A DNA stretch of 39,191 bases, from contig NZ_FRDA01000029.1 in the NCBI RefSeq assembly GCF_900143095.1, positions 1-39,191 of the forward strand, in the 5' to 3' direction. The notes below the pieces were generated by a model. It had not been told where the DNA came from. It ran no database searches and was given only the letters and a program-made list of their open reading frames with translations. Below, one piece after another: positions 8,798 to 16,759 of this stretch (position 1 is its first letter; each line of letters begins with the position of its first letter). The translations under genes and the position numbers were made by a program. This DNA is from Pseudomonas asturiensis. Its GTDB lineage: Bacteria > Pseudomonadota > Gammaproteobacteria > Pseudomonadales > Pseudomonadaceae.

Positions 8798-9361
8798 ATG
8801 AACACGACTCAACGATCGATACGACAGTACATAAAAGCCAAGGACGGCAACCGCCCACATTTGCTATCCCAGGCCTTTACGCCAGACGCGATACTGGACA
8901 TGCACGTACGCACGGGGTCTATCTCGTTTCCACCTCATCTTGAGGGTATTGGACCAATAGGCGACGTGCTGGTCAGACGGTTCGGCCAGACGTTCGAAAA
9001 CGTGTACACGTTCTGCGTGGGCAGCCCACCTGAACCCGAGGCAAAAACCTACCAGTGCCAGTGGCTGGTCGGCATGTCCGACAAGAACTCCGGTGAAGCA
9101 CGCGTCGGTTGCGGTCTTTATGAATGGCAGTTCAGCCCCGAATCGGGACTTGTCGAAAGGCTCACGATCACCATAGAACACATGAAAACACTGCCGGCGA
9201 CTGATCTGCAGAGCATCATGGAGTGGCTGTCGGCCTTGAATTACCCGTGGTGTTCGCCTGAGGCGCTAGTGAGCAACGCTCCAGACATCGACACGCTCGA
9301 CGAAGTGATCCAGTACGTCACGGCCAGTATTCAGACCGGCGTATCGCAAGTGGATACATAG
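8798..9361 (+). CDS. Hypothetical protein, possibly NTF2/SnoaL-like fold
   Basis: A 187-residue protein without signal peptide or membrane segments. The first 130 residues (RQYIKAKDGNRPHLLSQAFT, then DAILDMHV and later VGCGLYEWQFSPESGLVERL) have the alternating helix and strand rhythm of SnoaL/NTF2-like small-molecule proteins, which often act as enzymes or binding partners. The C-terminal third is helical. ATG at 8798 is preceded by TAGGGATG. This fold is inferred from pattern only, and I cannot name a substrate. Confidence 0.65.
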   Translation: MNTTQRSIRQYIKAKDGNRPHLLSQAFTPDAILDMHVRTGSISFPPHLEGIGPIGDVLVRRFGQTFENVYTFCVGSPPEPEAKTYQCQWLVGMSDKNSGEARVGCGLYEWQFSPESGLVERLTITIEHMKTLPATDLQSIMEWLSALNYPWCSPEALVSNAPDIDTLDEVIQYVTASIQTGVSQVDT

Positions 9362-9384
9362 CCATTTCAGGTTAGGGGCTGGAC

Positions 9385-9435
9385 GATGCGCCATTCACAC
9401 CGGCGCATCCCTCACATCAAGCGCTTACGCTTGAT
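9385..9435. other. Two adjacent hairpins downstream of the hypothetical gene
   Basis: GATGCGCC (9385-9392) pairs with GGCGCATC (9402-9409), and ATCAAGCG (9416-9423) pairs with CGCTTGAT (9428-9435). Both have eight perfect base pairs. Neither is followed by a T run, so they are more likely mRNA-stabilising or rho-linked structures than intrinsic terminators. Confidence 0.5.
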
Positions 9436-9578
9436 CAGAGAAGGAGCAGCGTGACGAGTGATCCTGACAAAAGAAGGCAACGTGCTCACCCAGTCGCACG
9501 GCTGATGTTTTCGGGTGTGATCGGCATTTTGACGTAAAATCCCCCCACGCCCGTCCCCAGCGCCATGAGACTCACACC

Positions 9579-9818
9579 ATGCCCCAGGAAAAACTCGACC
9601 TCTTACGCCTTCAAAAACCCATCCGTGACGAGATGAATGACCTGCTCCGCGCCCTCAACGCCGCCAGCACGCCTGCGGACCTTGAGGCCGAACGAGCCAT
9701 CCAGATTGAGGTCATCCAGAACCTCGAAAGCTCGCGCAAATTACGTTCTGCGGATGCCGAGGCGTTGTTCATCATTTTTGATGATGCCGTAGAGGCAAGG
9801 CTGGAAGCGTTGTCGTAG
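9579..9818 (+). CDS. Small hypothetical protein
   Basis: A 79-residue, soluble, highly charged and probably all-helical protein (MPQEKLDLLRLQKPIRDEMN, then repeated Glu/Ala/Leu-rich helices). Codon use is typical for the genome. No recognisable domain. The ribosome site is poor and the gene is isolated, so it is accepted with moderate confidence. Confidence 0.5.
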   Translation: MPQEKLDLLRLQKPIRDEMNDLLRALNAASTPADLEAERAIQIEVIQNLESSRKLRSADAEALFIIFDDAVEARLEALS

Positions 9819-10033
9819 GTTTCGATCCGGCTGCGCCCCCCGATCTCGTGTGCTTCAACTCCACGAACACGGTGATAACGTCAAATCACGTCCTCTTTTT
9901 GTGCACCCTCCCGTTGCGGTGCTCAACAACAGCGCGCCATTAATCCCGCTCCCTGCTGAAAAATTCGCTACAGCCCTCTGAAAATAAAGCCTGAATCTCT
10001 CTCGGCACGAAATCTGCTCTGGCACATTCAATC

Positions 10034-10043
10034 TTGTATACAT
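10034..10043. promoter_or_regulatory. Probable GntR-type operator at the start of the biuret operon
   Basis: TTGTATACAT contains the perfect palindrome TGTATACA (10035-10042), a core often bound by FadR-subfamily (FCD) GntR regulators. It lies directly before the first start codon of the operon whose last gene encodes such a regulator, so repression by that protein is the natural reading. The TATACA could also serve as a -10 box. No ribosome site follows, which suggests a leaderless or very short leader. Confidence 0.5.
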
Positions 10044-10045
10044 GA

Positions 10046-11866
10046 ATGAACACGCCAATGACTGATCTCGATATCGCTGCCATTCAGACATCTTTACGCA
10101 CTGGCCAGACCTCGCTGGCGACCTTCCTGCAGGACCTGTCTGCGCGCATTGATGCAGACGGCCGCCCGGAAGTCTGGATTCATCGCGAGCCGGTTTCGCG
10201 CCTGCTGGAAAGGGCGAAAACGCTTGAGCAGCTCGCGGATGAACTGGGCGATTCGCTGTACGAGACCCTGCCGCTGTTCGGCATTCCATTCGCAGTGAAG
10301 GACAATTTCGATGTTGCGGGGCTGACCACCACGGCGGCGTGTCCGTCGTTTGCTTACGAGGCCCAGGCGACGGCGCATGTGGTGCAGCGCTTGCTGGACA
10401 GCGGCGCGGTTCTGATGGGCAAGACCAATCTGGATCAGTTCGCGACGGGGCTGGTGGGTGTTCGTTCGCCTTATGGCGCGGTGCGCAACGCGTGTGATCC
10501 GGCGTATGTCAGCGGCGGGTCGAGTTCGGGTTCTGCGGTGGCGGTGGCGCGGGGTCATGTGTGCTTTGCGTTGGGTACAGACACGGCGGGGTCGGGGCGG
10601 GTGCCTGCAGGTTTCAACGGAGTCGTCGGGCTCAAGCCGAGCCTGGGATTGTTCAGCAGTCGTGGCGTGGTGCCTGCCTGTCGCACGCTGGATTGCCCGT
10701 CGATCTTTGCCAACGATGTGGCGCAAGCCTGGCAGGTCGCGCAGGTGATGGCGGAGTTCGATGCACAGGACCCTGGCAGTGTCGCGGTGCAGGCGTTGCC
10801 GGTGCTGCGCCGTGCGCGACGGGTTGCAGTGCCGCAAACGTGTGAGTTTTTTGGTGATGCTCAGGCGGCGGCCGCGTTCGACAAGGCGCTGAAGTCGCTT
10901 GAAAGCGATCCCCAGGTGACCCTCACCTACGTTGCGTTCGATGTGTTTGCCGAGGCGGCCGCCCTGCTCTATCAGGGTCCGTGGGTGGCCGAACGGCGCG
11001 CGGCGGTGGGTGAGTTTTTCGAGACGCATGCCGCGGACATTCACCCGGTGGTGCGCGGCATTTTGCAGAGCGCGGATTCGTACGATGCCGTGGACAGTTT
11101 CAAGGCGCGTTATCGCCTGGCCGAGCTGACTCGTACAGCGGAATCGCTGTTGGCCGACGTCGATGTGCTGGTGGTGCCGACCGCGCCGTGCATGCCGACC
11201 ATCGAAGCGGTGCTGGCCAATCCGGTCGAGCTGAATTCGCAGTTGGGCTACTACACCAACTTCGTCAACCTGATGAACATGAGCGCGCTGGCCATTCCGG
11301 CACATCGGCGTGATGACGGCCTGCCTGCACGTATCACGCTGATCGGTCCGGCGGGTGCGGACCAGCGTCTTGCCGAGATCGCGGCAGGCTGGCAGGCCCG
11401 TTTTGGTGCGGTCGATCAGCGCGACCGGGTGGCGCTGGCGCCCCTGCCCTTCACTGTCGCGAGCGTTCAAGTGGCCGTGGTCGGCGCTCATCTTCAGGGA
11501 CAACCACTCAACTGGCAGTTGCTCGAAGGCGGCGCTCGCCTGCGCAGCCTGACCACGACCAGTGCCGACTATCGGCTGTATGCGCTGGCGAACACTACAC
11601 CAGCCAAACCCGGGCTGGTTCGTGTGCCTGACCATGGCGCGAACATCGAAGTGGAGGTCTGGGAAATGCCGCTCCGCCTGTTCGGCGCATTTGTCGCCGC
11701 CATTCCCGCACCGCTGGGCATCGGCTCGTTGCAGTTGGCCGACGGTCAGTGGGTCAAGGGTTTCATCTGCGAACCGTATGGCCTTGCAGACGCGCTGGAC
11801 ATCACCGAATTCAAAGGCTGGCGCGCTTATCGCGCCGCGCACACCACTTCTTCCACGGCTCATTGA
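10046..11866 (+). CDS. atzF: Allophanate hydrolase (AtzF type)
   Basis: A 606-residue protein, essentially the length of AtzF of Pseudomonas sp. ADP (605). It splits allophanate; the overall yield is two ammonia and two carbon dioxide. The amidase-signature domain fills the first 450 residues: Lys85 (FAVKDN), cis-Ser159 in the GGSSSGSA motif and nucleophile Ser183 in GTDTAGSGRVPAG. The spacings 74 and 24 equal those of AtzF (Lys91, Ser165, Ser189). The C-terminal allophanate hydrolase domain follows (VASVQVAVVGAHL through KGFICEPYGL). No urea carboxylase is present, so allophanate must come from biuret rather than urea. ATG 10058 is an alternative start. First gene of a ten-gene operon, 15 bases before the next. 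Confidence 0.93.
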   Translation: MNTPMTDLDIAAIQTSLRTGQTSLATFLQDLSARIDADGRPEVWIHREPVSRLLERAKTLEQLADELGDSLYETLPLFGIPFAVKDNFDVAGLTTTAACPSFAYEAQATAHVVQRLLDSGAVLMGKTNLDQFATGLVGVRSPYGAVRNACDPAYVSGGSSSGSAVAVARGHVCFALGTDTAGSGRVPAGFNGVVGLKPSLGLFSSRGVVPACRTLDCPSIFANDVAQAWQVAQVMAEFDAQDPGSVAVQALPVLRRARRVAVPQTCEFFGDAQAAAAFDKALKSLESDPQVTLTYVAFDVFAEAAALLYQGPWVAERRAAVGEFFETHAADIHPVVRGILQSADSYDAVDSFKARYRLAELTRTAESLLADVDVLVVPTAPCMPTIEAVLANPVELNSQLGYYTNFVNLMNMSALAIPAHRRDDGLPARITLIGPAGADQRLAEIAAGWQARFGAVDQRDRVALAPLPFTVASVQVAVVGAHLQGQPLNWQLLEGGARLRSLTTTSADYRLYALANTTPAKPGLVRVPDHGANIEVEVWEMPLRLFGAFVAAIPAPLGIGSLQLADGQWVKGFICEPYGLADALDITEFKGWRAYRAAHTTSSTAH

Positions 11867-11881
11867 TCAGGGGTAGCACCA

Positions 11882-12991
11882 ATGTCGAATGTCGATCGTC
11901 GCAGCTTCATCAAACTGGCGGGCATTATCGGTCTCAGCGCAGCGCTGCCGTTCAGCCGTGCGTACGCGGCCAATGCGCCGCTGGTGGTGGGTTTCATTTA
12001 TGTCGGAGCCCGCGATGACTTCGGCTACAACCAGGCCCACGCGCAAGCCGCTGCCATCATCAAGACGCTGCCCAACGTCAAAGTGATCGAAGAAGAAAAC
12101 GTCCCGGAAACCGTCGCCGTGCAGAAGACCATGGAGGCGATGATTCGCCAGGACGGCGCGACGCTGATCTTCCCGACCTCGTTCGGTTACTTCGACCCGC
12201 ACGTGATCAAGGTGGCTAAGAAATACCCGGACGTGCGTTTCGCCCACTGTGGCGGGCTGTGGAAGGAAGGTCGCGACCCGATGAACGCGGGTAGCTTTTT
12301 CGGATACATCGATGAAGCCCAATACCTGAACGGTGTTGTCGCCGGGCACATGAGCACATCGAAAAAGCTCGGCTTCGTGGCCGCCAAGCCGGTGCCGCAA
12401 GTGCTGCGCAACCTCAACGCCTTTGCCATGGGCGCCCGCTCGGTTGACCCGAGCATCGTGACCACGGTGATTTTCACCGGCGACTGGTCGTTGCCGATCA
12501 AGGAAGCGGAAGCTGCCAACAGCCTGATCGATCAGGGTTGTGATGTGCTGACCTGCCACGTCGACGGCCCCAAGGTGATTGTCGAGACCGCCGAGAAACG
12601 TGGCGCGATGACCTGCGGCTACCACGCCAGTCAGGCGGCACTTGCACCGAAAGGCTACCTGACCGGTGCCGAATGGAATTGGGAAACGCCTTACCGCGCC
12701 CACGTTGCGGCGATCCAGACCGGTGCGCCGATGATCAACTTTCTGCGCGGCGGCTTGAAGGAAGGCTTCGTCAAAACCTCACCTTACGGGCCAGCCGTCA
12801 GTGCCGAGGCCAAGCAGAAAGCCGACGCCATCAAGGCGCAGATGCTGGCGGGCAGTTTCGTGATTTTCAAAGGCCCGCTCAAGGACAACAAGGGCCAGGT
12901 GGTGATCGCCGACGGCGTGGTACAGGCGCAGACCGATATCGCCCTGGAAAGCATGAATTATCTGGTGGAAGGCGTTGTTGGCCAGATCTGA
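11882..12991 (+). CDS. BMP-family ABC transporter substrate-binding protein, Tat signal
   Basis: A 369-residue periplasmic binding protein of the basic-membrane-protein (PnrA/Med-like) family, which usually serves nucleoside-type importers. The N-terminus carries a twin-arginine motif (DRRSFIKLAG, residues 5-14) and a hydrophobic stretch ending at YAA, so it is probably exported folded. Family hallmarks are VVGFIYVGARDDFGYNQAHA near residue 35 and AHCGGLW, GSFFGYIDEAQYLNGVVAGH in the middle. With the two permeases and the ATPase of the same operon it forms a complete importer. The substrate is inferred from the neighbouring enzymes to be a biuret- or urea-oligomer-like compound, not a nucleoside. 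Confidence 0.9.
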   Translation: MSNVDRRSFIKLAGIIGLSAALPFSRAYAANAPLVVGFIYVGARDDFGYNQAHAQAAAIIKTLPNVKVIEEENVPETVAVQKTMEAMIRQDGATLIFPTSFGYFDPHVIKVAKKYPDVRFAHCGGLWKEGRDPMNAGSFFGYIDEAQYLNGVVAGHMSTSKKLGFVAAKPVPQVLRNLNAFAMGARSVDPSIVTTVIFTGDWSLPIKEAEAANSLIDQGCDVLTCHVDGPKVIVETAEKRGAMTCGYHASQAALAPKGYLTGAEWNWETPYRAHVAAIQTGAPMINFLRGGLKEGFVKTSPYGPAVSAEAKQKADAIKAQMLAGSFVIFKGPLKDNKGQVVIADGVVQAQTDIALESMNYLVEGVVGQI

Positions 12992-13001
12992 GGAGCGTCC
13001 G

Positions 13002-14111
13002 ATGTTCGTCTCGCGAACCCTGCGGCGTCTGGCCGGGGCCATGTTGCCGGGGCTGCCGACGCTGTTGGCGGTGGTGTCATCGTGCGCGCTGTTTCTGCTG
13101 TTTCTCACGGTTCAGGGCAAGCCTGCCTGGCAGGCTCTGCAACTGGTCGGCGAAGGCGCGTTCGGCTCCTGGTTTGCGCTGGAGAACACCTTGCAGCGCG
13201 CCGCGCCGTTGATGCTCACCGCACTCTGCGTGGCACTGCCGGCGCGAGCCGGGCTGATCATCATTGGTGGAGAAGGTGCGCTGGTGCTGGGCGGGCTGGC
13301 CGCGGCCGTCACACCGCTCTGGCTGCCGCCCGTGGCACCGTGGCTGATGCTCGGCTGCATGGGCATTGTCGCGATGCTGACCGGCGCACTGTGGATCGGC
13401 CTAAGTGGCTGGATGCGCCAGCACCGGGGCGTCAACGAGACCATCAGCAGCCTGTTGCTGTCGTACATCGCGCTGGCGCTGTTCAGGCAGATGGTCGAAG
13501 GGCCGCTGCGTGATCCGGCAAGCCTCAACAAACCGTCCACGCCACCACTGGATGATGCCTATCTGGTCGGCACCATCAGCGACCGTTTTGAAGTGCACTG
13601 GGGGCTGGTGGCGGGCGTGGTTGCCTGTCTGCTGGCCTATGTACTGGTGCGCCACAGCGTGAAGGGTTTCGCCCTCGCCGTGGTCGGTGGCAACGTGCGG
13701 ACGGCCTTGATGATCGGCCTGCCGGTGGACCGACTGATTCTGTTGAGCTGCCTGCTCGGCGGCGCAGCAGCGGGTCTGGCGGGTATGTTTGAAGTCACGG
13801 CCGTGCAAGGCAGTGCCAACGTTGCGCTGATCGCCGGCTACGGCACCAGCGGCATCCTTGTGGCGTTCGCCGCGCGTCATCATCCGCTGGCGATCATCTT
13901 CTGCGCGATCCTGCTCGGCGGTCTGGAAGCCAGCGGGGGCCTGTTGCAGCGCCGTCTTGGCCTGCCCGATGCCACCACCCTGATCCTCGAAGGGCTGTTG
14001 TTCACCAATCTGTTGCTCTGGGAGGCCCTCAGCGGGCGTCTCGCGGCCTGGAAAATCAGGCTCGCGCCACCGCAGCCGACCCTGGAAAAAGGAGCACCGC
14101 AACGTGGCTGA
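13002..14111 (+). CDS. ABC transporter permease (BMP-type, subunit 1)
   Basis: A 369-residue polytopic inner-membrane protein of the BPD_transp_2 type (YufP/NupP-like). Hydrophobic segments span most of the chain, with the conserved ARAGLIIIGGEGALVLGGLAA and RQHRGVNETISSLLLSYIAL regions. ATG 13002 is preferred over an upstream TTG because AGGAG lies at 12990-12994. It starts ten bases after the binding-protein gene and overlaps the next permease by eight bases, so the two are probably translated together. Confidence 0.92.
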   Translation: MFVSRTLRRLAGAMLPGLPTLLAVVSSCALFLLFLTVQGKPAWQALQLVGEGAFGSWFALENTLQRAAPLMLTALCVALPARAGLIIIGGEGALVLGGLAAAVTPLWLPPVAPWLMLGCMGIVAMLTGALWIGLSGWMRQHRGVNETISSLLLSYIALALFRQMVEGPLRDPASLNKPSTPPLDDAYLVGTISDRFEVHWGLVAGVVACLLAYVLVRHSVKGFALAVVGGNVRTALMIGLPVDRLILLSCLLGGAAAGLAGMFEVTAVQGSANVALIAGYGTSGILVAFAARHHPLAIIFCAILLGGLEASGGLLQRRLGLPDATTLILEGLLFTNLLLWEALSGRLAAWKIRLAPPQPTLEKGAPQRG

Positions 14112-15024
14112 TATCGACCTGAGCACCTTTTTGCTGGCGCTGTTGGCCGGTTCGATCCGCGTCGGTACACCTTTCCTTTTCGTCAGCCTGGGCGAATGCC
14201 TGACGGAAAAGAGTGGCCGCATCAATCTGGGTCTGGAAGGCATTCTGGTCGCCGGAGCGATGTCCGGGTATGCCGTCGCGTGCCTGACAGGTTCGGCCTG
14301 GCTGGGCGTGGCTGCGGCAGCCGGCGTTGGGTTGTTGCTGGGCCTGTTGCATGGCATTGCCTGCTCGCTGCCGCGCGTCAACGACATCGCGTTCGGCATT
14401 GCACTGATCCTGCTCGGCACCGGTCTGGCGTTCTTTCTCGGCAAAGCGTTCATCCAGCCGCAAGCGCCCATGCTGCCGTCACTGGCGCTGGGTGCGTGGA
14501 GCAGCGAAGAACGCTTGCGCTCGGCACTGAACATCAACGTGCTGTTTTTCATCGGCGTGGCCCTGGCCTTTGCGCTGCACTGGGGTCTGCGCAGTACGCG
14601 CTGGGGCCTGATGCTGCGCCTGGTCGGCGACCATGCCGAGACCGCGCAGGCGCTGGGCTATCGACCCGTCATCGTGCGCATCATTGCCACGGCCATTGGC
14701 GGGGCGCTGGCGGGCATTGGCGGCGCGTACCTGTCCTTGTATTACCCCGGCAGCTGGAACGAAGGCCTGTCCAGCGGTCAGGGTCTGATGGCCGTCGCGT
14801 TGGTGATTTTTGCTCGCTGGCGGCCACTCGCCTGCCTGTGGGCATCGTTGCTGTTCGGCGCAGCCGGGGCGATTGGTCCGGCGTTGCAGGCGGTGGGCAT
14901 CAGCAGCGGTTACTACCTGTTCGCGGCCGCTCCTTACGCGCTGACCCTTGGTGTGATGTACGCGACCTGTCGGCGTGGCCGCACCCTGAGCGGTGCGCCC
15001 GGCGAATTGAGCATGACCCGATGA
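14104..15024 (+). CDS. ABC transporter permease (BMP-type, subunit 2)
   Basis: A 306-residue inner-membrane permease (YufQ/NupQ-like), the second half of the channel. GTG start with AAAGGAG about ten bases ahead, overlapping the previous gene by eight bases. It shows the typical LTEKSGRINLGLEGILVAGA motif and the GINDIA-like segment PRVNDIAFGIALILLG. Multiple membrane helices follow. The pair with the preceding permease is the usual heterodimer of this transporter class. Confidence 0.92.
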   Translation: MADIDLSTFLLALLAGSIRVGTPFLFVSLGECLTEKSGRINLGLEGILVAGAMSGYAVACLTGSAWLGVAAAAGVGLLLGLLHGIACSLPRVNDIAFGIALILLGTGLAFFLGKAFIQPQAPMLPSLALGAWSSEERLRSALNINVLFFIGVALAFALHWGLRSTRWGLMLRLVGDHAETAQALGYRPVIVRIIATAIGGALAGIGGAYLSLYYPGSWNEGLSSGQGLMAVALVIFARWRPLACLWASLLFGAAGAIGPALQAVGISSGYYLFAAAPYALTLGVMYATCRRGRTLSGAPGELSMTR

Positions 15025-15048
15025 ACGCATTTCCAGAGGAGGCATGAC

Positions 15049-16065
15049 ATGGCCAGTGGTCTTGGTGGCTTGAACAAATCGCCCAATGGCGTAGTGATCG
15101 GTCTGGCGCAACTGGCGCTTCCCGATCCGCACACCCGCGAGGCGCTGTGGACGCAAACCCAGAAAGTGGTGTCGATGGTTGCCAAGGCACGGCGCAGTAA
15201 TCCCGGCATGGACCTGATCGTGTTTCCCGAGTATTCGCTGCACGGTCTGTCCATGAGCACTGCGCCAGAGATCATGTGCAGCCTGGACGGTCCTGAAGTC
15301 GCGGCGCTACGTCAGGCCTGCCGCGAGCACCGCATCTGGGGCTGCTTCTCGATCATGGAAGCCAACCCGCACGGCAATCCGTTCAACAGCGGCCTGATCG
15401 TCGATGACATGGGCGAGATTCAGCTGTATTACCGCAAGCTGCACCCGTGGGTGCCGGTCGAACCCTGGGAACCGGGCGATCTGGGCATTCCGGTGTGCAA
15501 GGGACCGCGCGGCAGCACGCTGGCGCTGATCATCTGCCACGACGGCATGTTCCCCGAGATGGCCCGCGAGTGCGCTTACAAAGGTGCAGACATCATGCTG
15601 CGCACGGCAGGCTACACAGCGCCGATTCGTCATTCGTGGAAGATCACCAACCAGAGCAACGCCTTCACCAACCTGATGCAGACCGCCAGCGTCTGCATGT
15701 GCGGCTCGGACGGCACATTCGATTCAATGGGCGAAGCGATGTTCGTCGACTTCGACGGCACGCTCATGGCCGAGGGCGGCGGGCGGGCGGATGAAATCGT
15801 CTGCTGTGAATTGCGCCCGGATCTGGTCCGCGAAGCACGCCTCAACTGGGGTGTGGAAAACAATATTTATCAGTTCGGCCATCGCGGTTATGTCGCCGTC
15901 AACGGCGGTGCGCAGGACTGTCCCTACACCTACATGCACGACCTGGCCGCCGGTCAATACCGTCTGCCGTGGGAAGCGGACGTGGTGCACACCGATGGCA
16001 GCGCCTGCGGTTTCGATGCGCCCGAACGCACGTTCAAACCCACCCCGACCACGTGGAAGGAATAA
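15049..16065 (+). CDS. amiF: Formamidase-like nitrilase-superfamily amidase
   Basis: A 338-residue enzyme closely resembling AmiF formamidase of Helicobacter pylori in length and motifs: FPEYS, the block WGCFSIMEANPHGNPFN, YRKLHPWVPVEPWEPGDLGI, and ICHDGMFPEMAREC. The catalytic triad would be Glu61, Lys130 and Cys163; the Lys-Cys spacing of 33 equals that of AmiF (Lys133, Cys166). AmiF converts formamide to formate and ammonia. Inside a biuret operon the real substrate could be a formylated urea derivative; that is inference. Strong ribosome site AGAGGAGG at 15035-15042. It ends five bases before the biuret hydrolase gene. Confidence 0.85.
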   Translation: MASGLGGLNKSPNGVVIGLAQLALPDPHTREALWTQTQKVVSMVAKARRSNPGMDLIVFPEYSLHGLSMSTAPEIMCSLDGPEVAALRQACREHRIWGCFSIMEANPHGNPFNSGLIVDDMGEIQLYYRKLHPWVPVEPWEPGDLGIPVCKGPRGSTLALIICHDGMFPEMARECAYKGADIMLRTAGYTAPIRHSWKITNQSNAFTNLMQTASVCMCGSDGTFDSMGEAMFVDFDGTLMAEGGGRADEIVCCELRPDLVREARLNWGVENNIYQFGHRGYVAVNGGAQDCPYTYMHDLAAGQYRLPWEADVVHTDGSACGFDAPERTFKPTPTTWKE

Positions 16066-16070
16066 CCCCG

Positions 16071-16757
16071 ATGAGTGAACGTTATCTGGCTTGCGAGCCC
16101 TATCCGTGGCCATGGAACGGCAAGCTCAACTCGAATAACACGGCGCTGATCGTGATCGACATGCAGACCGATTTCTGTGGCGTTGGCGGTTACGTGGACA
16201 GCATGGGCTATGACCTGGCGCTGACCCGTGCGCCCATCGAGCCAATCAAGGGGCTGCTCGCGCTGATGCGCCCGCTGGGTTTCACCATCATTCATACCCG
16301 CGAAGGCCATCGCCCGGACCTCAGCGACCTGCCCGCCAACAAACGCTGGCGCTCGCAGCGCATCGGCGCGGGCATTGGCGATCCAGGCCCTTGCGGCAAG
16401 ATTCTGGTGCGCGGCGAACCCGGCTGGGAACTGATCGAAGAACTCGCCCCACTGCCCGGTGAGATCATCATCGACAAGCCTGGCAAGGGCTCGTTCTACG
16501 CCACCGACCTGGAACTGGTGCTGCGCACCCGAGGCATCGAAAACCTGATCCTCACCGGCATCACCACGGATGTGTGCGTGCACACCACGATGCGTGACGC
16601 CAATGATCGCGGTTTCGAGTGCATCCTGCTCGAGGACTGCTGCGGTGCCACCGACCCGGCCAACCACGCGGCAGCCTTGAGCATGATCAAGATGCAGGGC
16701 GGCGTGTTCGGTGCCGTCGGGCATTCGTCGATGCTTCGCGATCTGCTGGAGGCGTGA
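16071..16757 (+). CDS. biuH: Biuret hydrolase (biuret amidohydrolase)
   Basis: A 228-residue isochorismatase-like cysteine hydrolase that converts biuret to allophanate and ammonia. From memory it aligns with few changes to the characterised Rhizobium leguminosarum BiuH: DPYPWPxNG-like N-terminus, IDMQTDFCGxGGYVD, HTREGHRPDLxDLPANKRWR, IGAGIGDPGPCG, IDKPGKGSF, GITTDVCV and KMQGGVFG. The triad Asp30, Lys136, Cys169 corresponds to Asp36, Lys142, Cys175 there with a constant offset of six. The Gln of KMQGG, linked to substrate binding, is present. Its product is the substrate of the AtzF enzyme of the same operon. Confidence 0.92.
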   Translation: MSERYLACEPYPWPWNGKLNSNNTALIVIDMQTDFCGVGGYVDSMGYDLALTRAPIEPIKGLLALMRPLGFTIIHTREGHRPDLSDLPANKRWRSQRIGAGIGDPGPCGKILVRGEPGWELIEELAPLPGEIIIDKPGKGSFYATDLELVLRTRGIENLILTGITTDVCVHTTMRDANDRGFECILLEDCCGATDPANHAAALSMIKMQGGVFGAVGHSSMLRDLLEA

Positions 16758-16759
16758 TC

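Noticed and set aside
10020..10036. TGGCAC followed by TTGT resembling a sigma-54 promoter before atzF
   Set aside because: The GG and the expected GC element are not ten bases apart; the spacing is wrong by two to three bases and GC is absent.
10094..11863. A 589-codon open frame on the minus strand opposite atzF
   Set aside because: It is the mirror of a high-GC gene with strong third-position bias. Its translation is Arg/His-rich and unlike any protein, while the plus strand has a complete AtzF with all catalytic residues.
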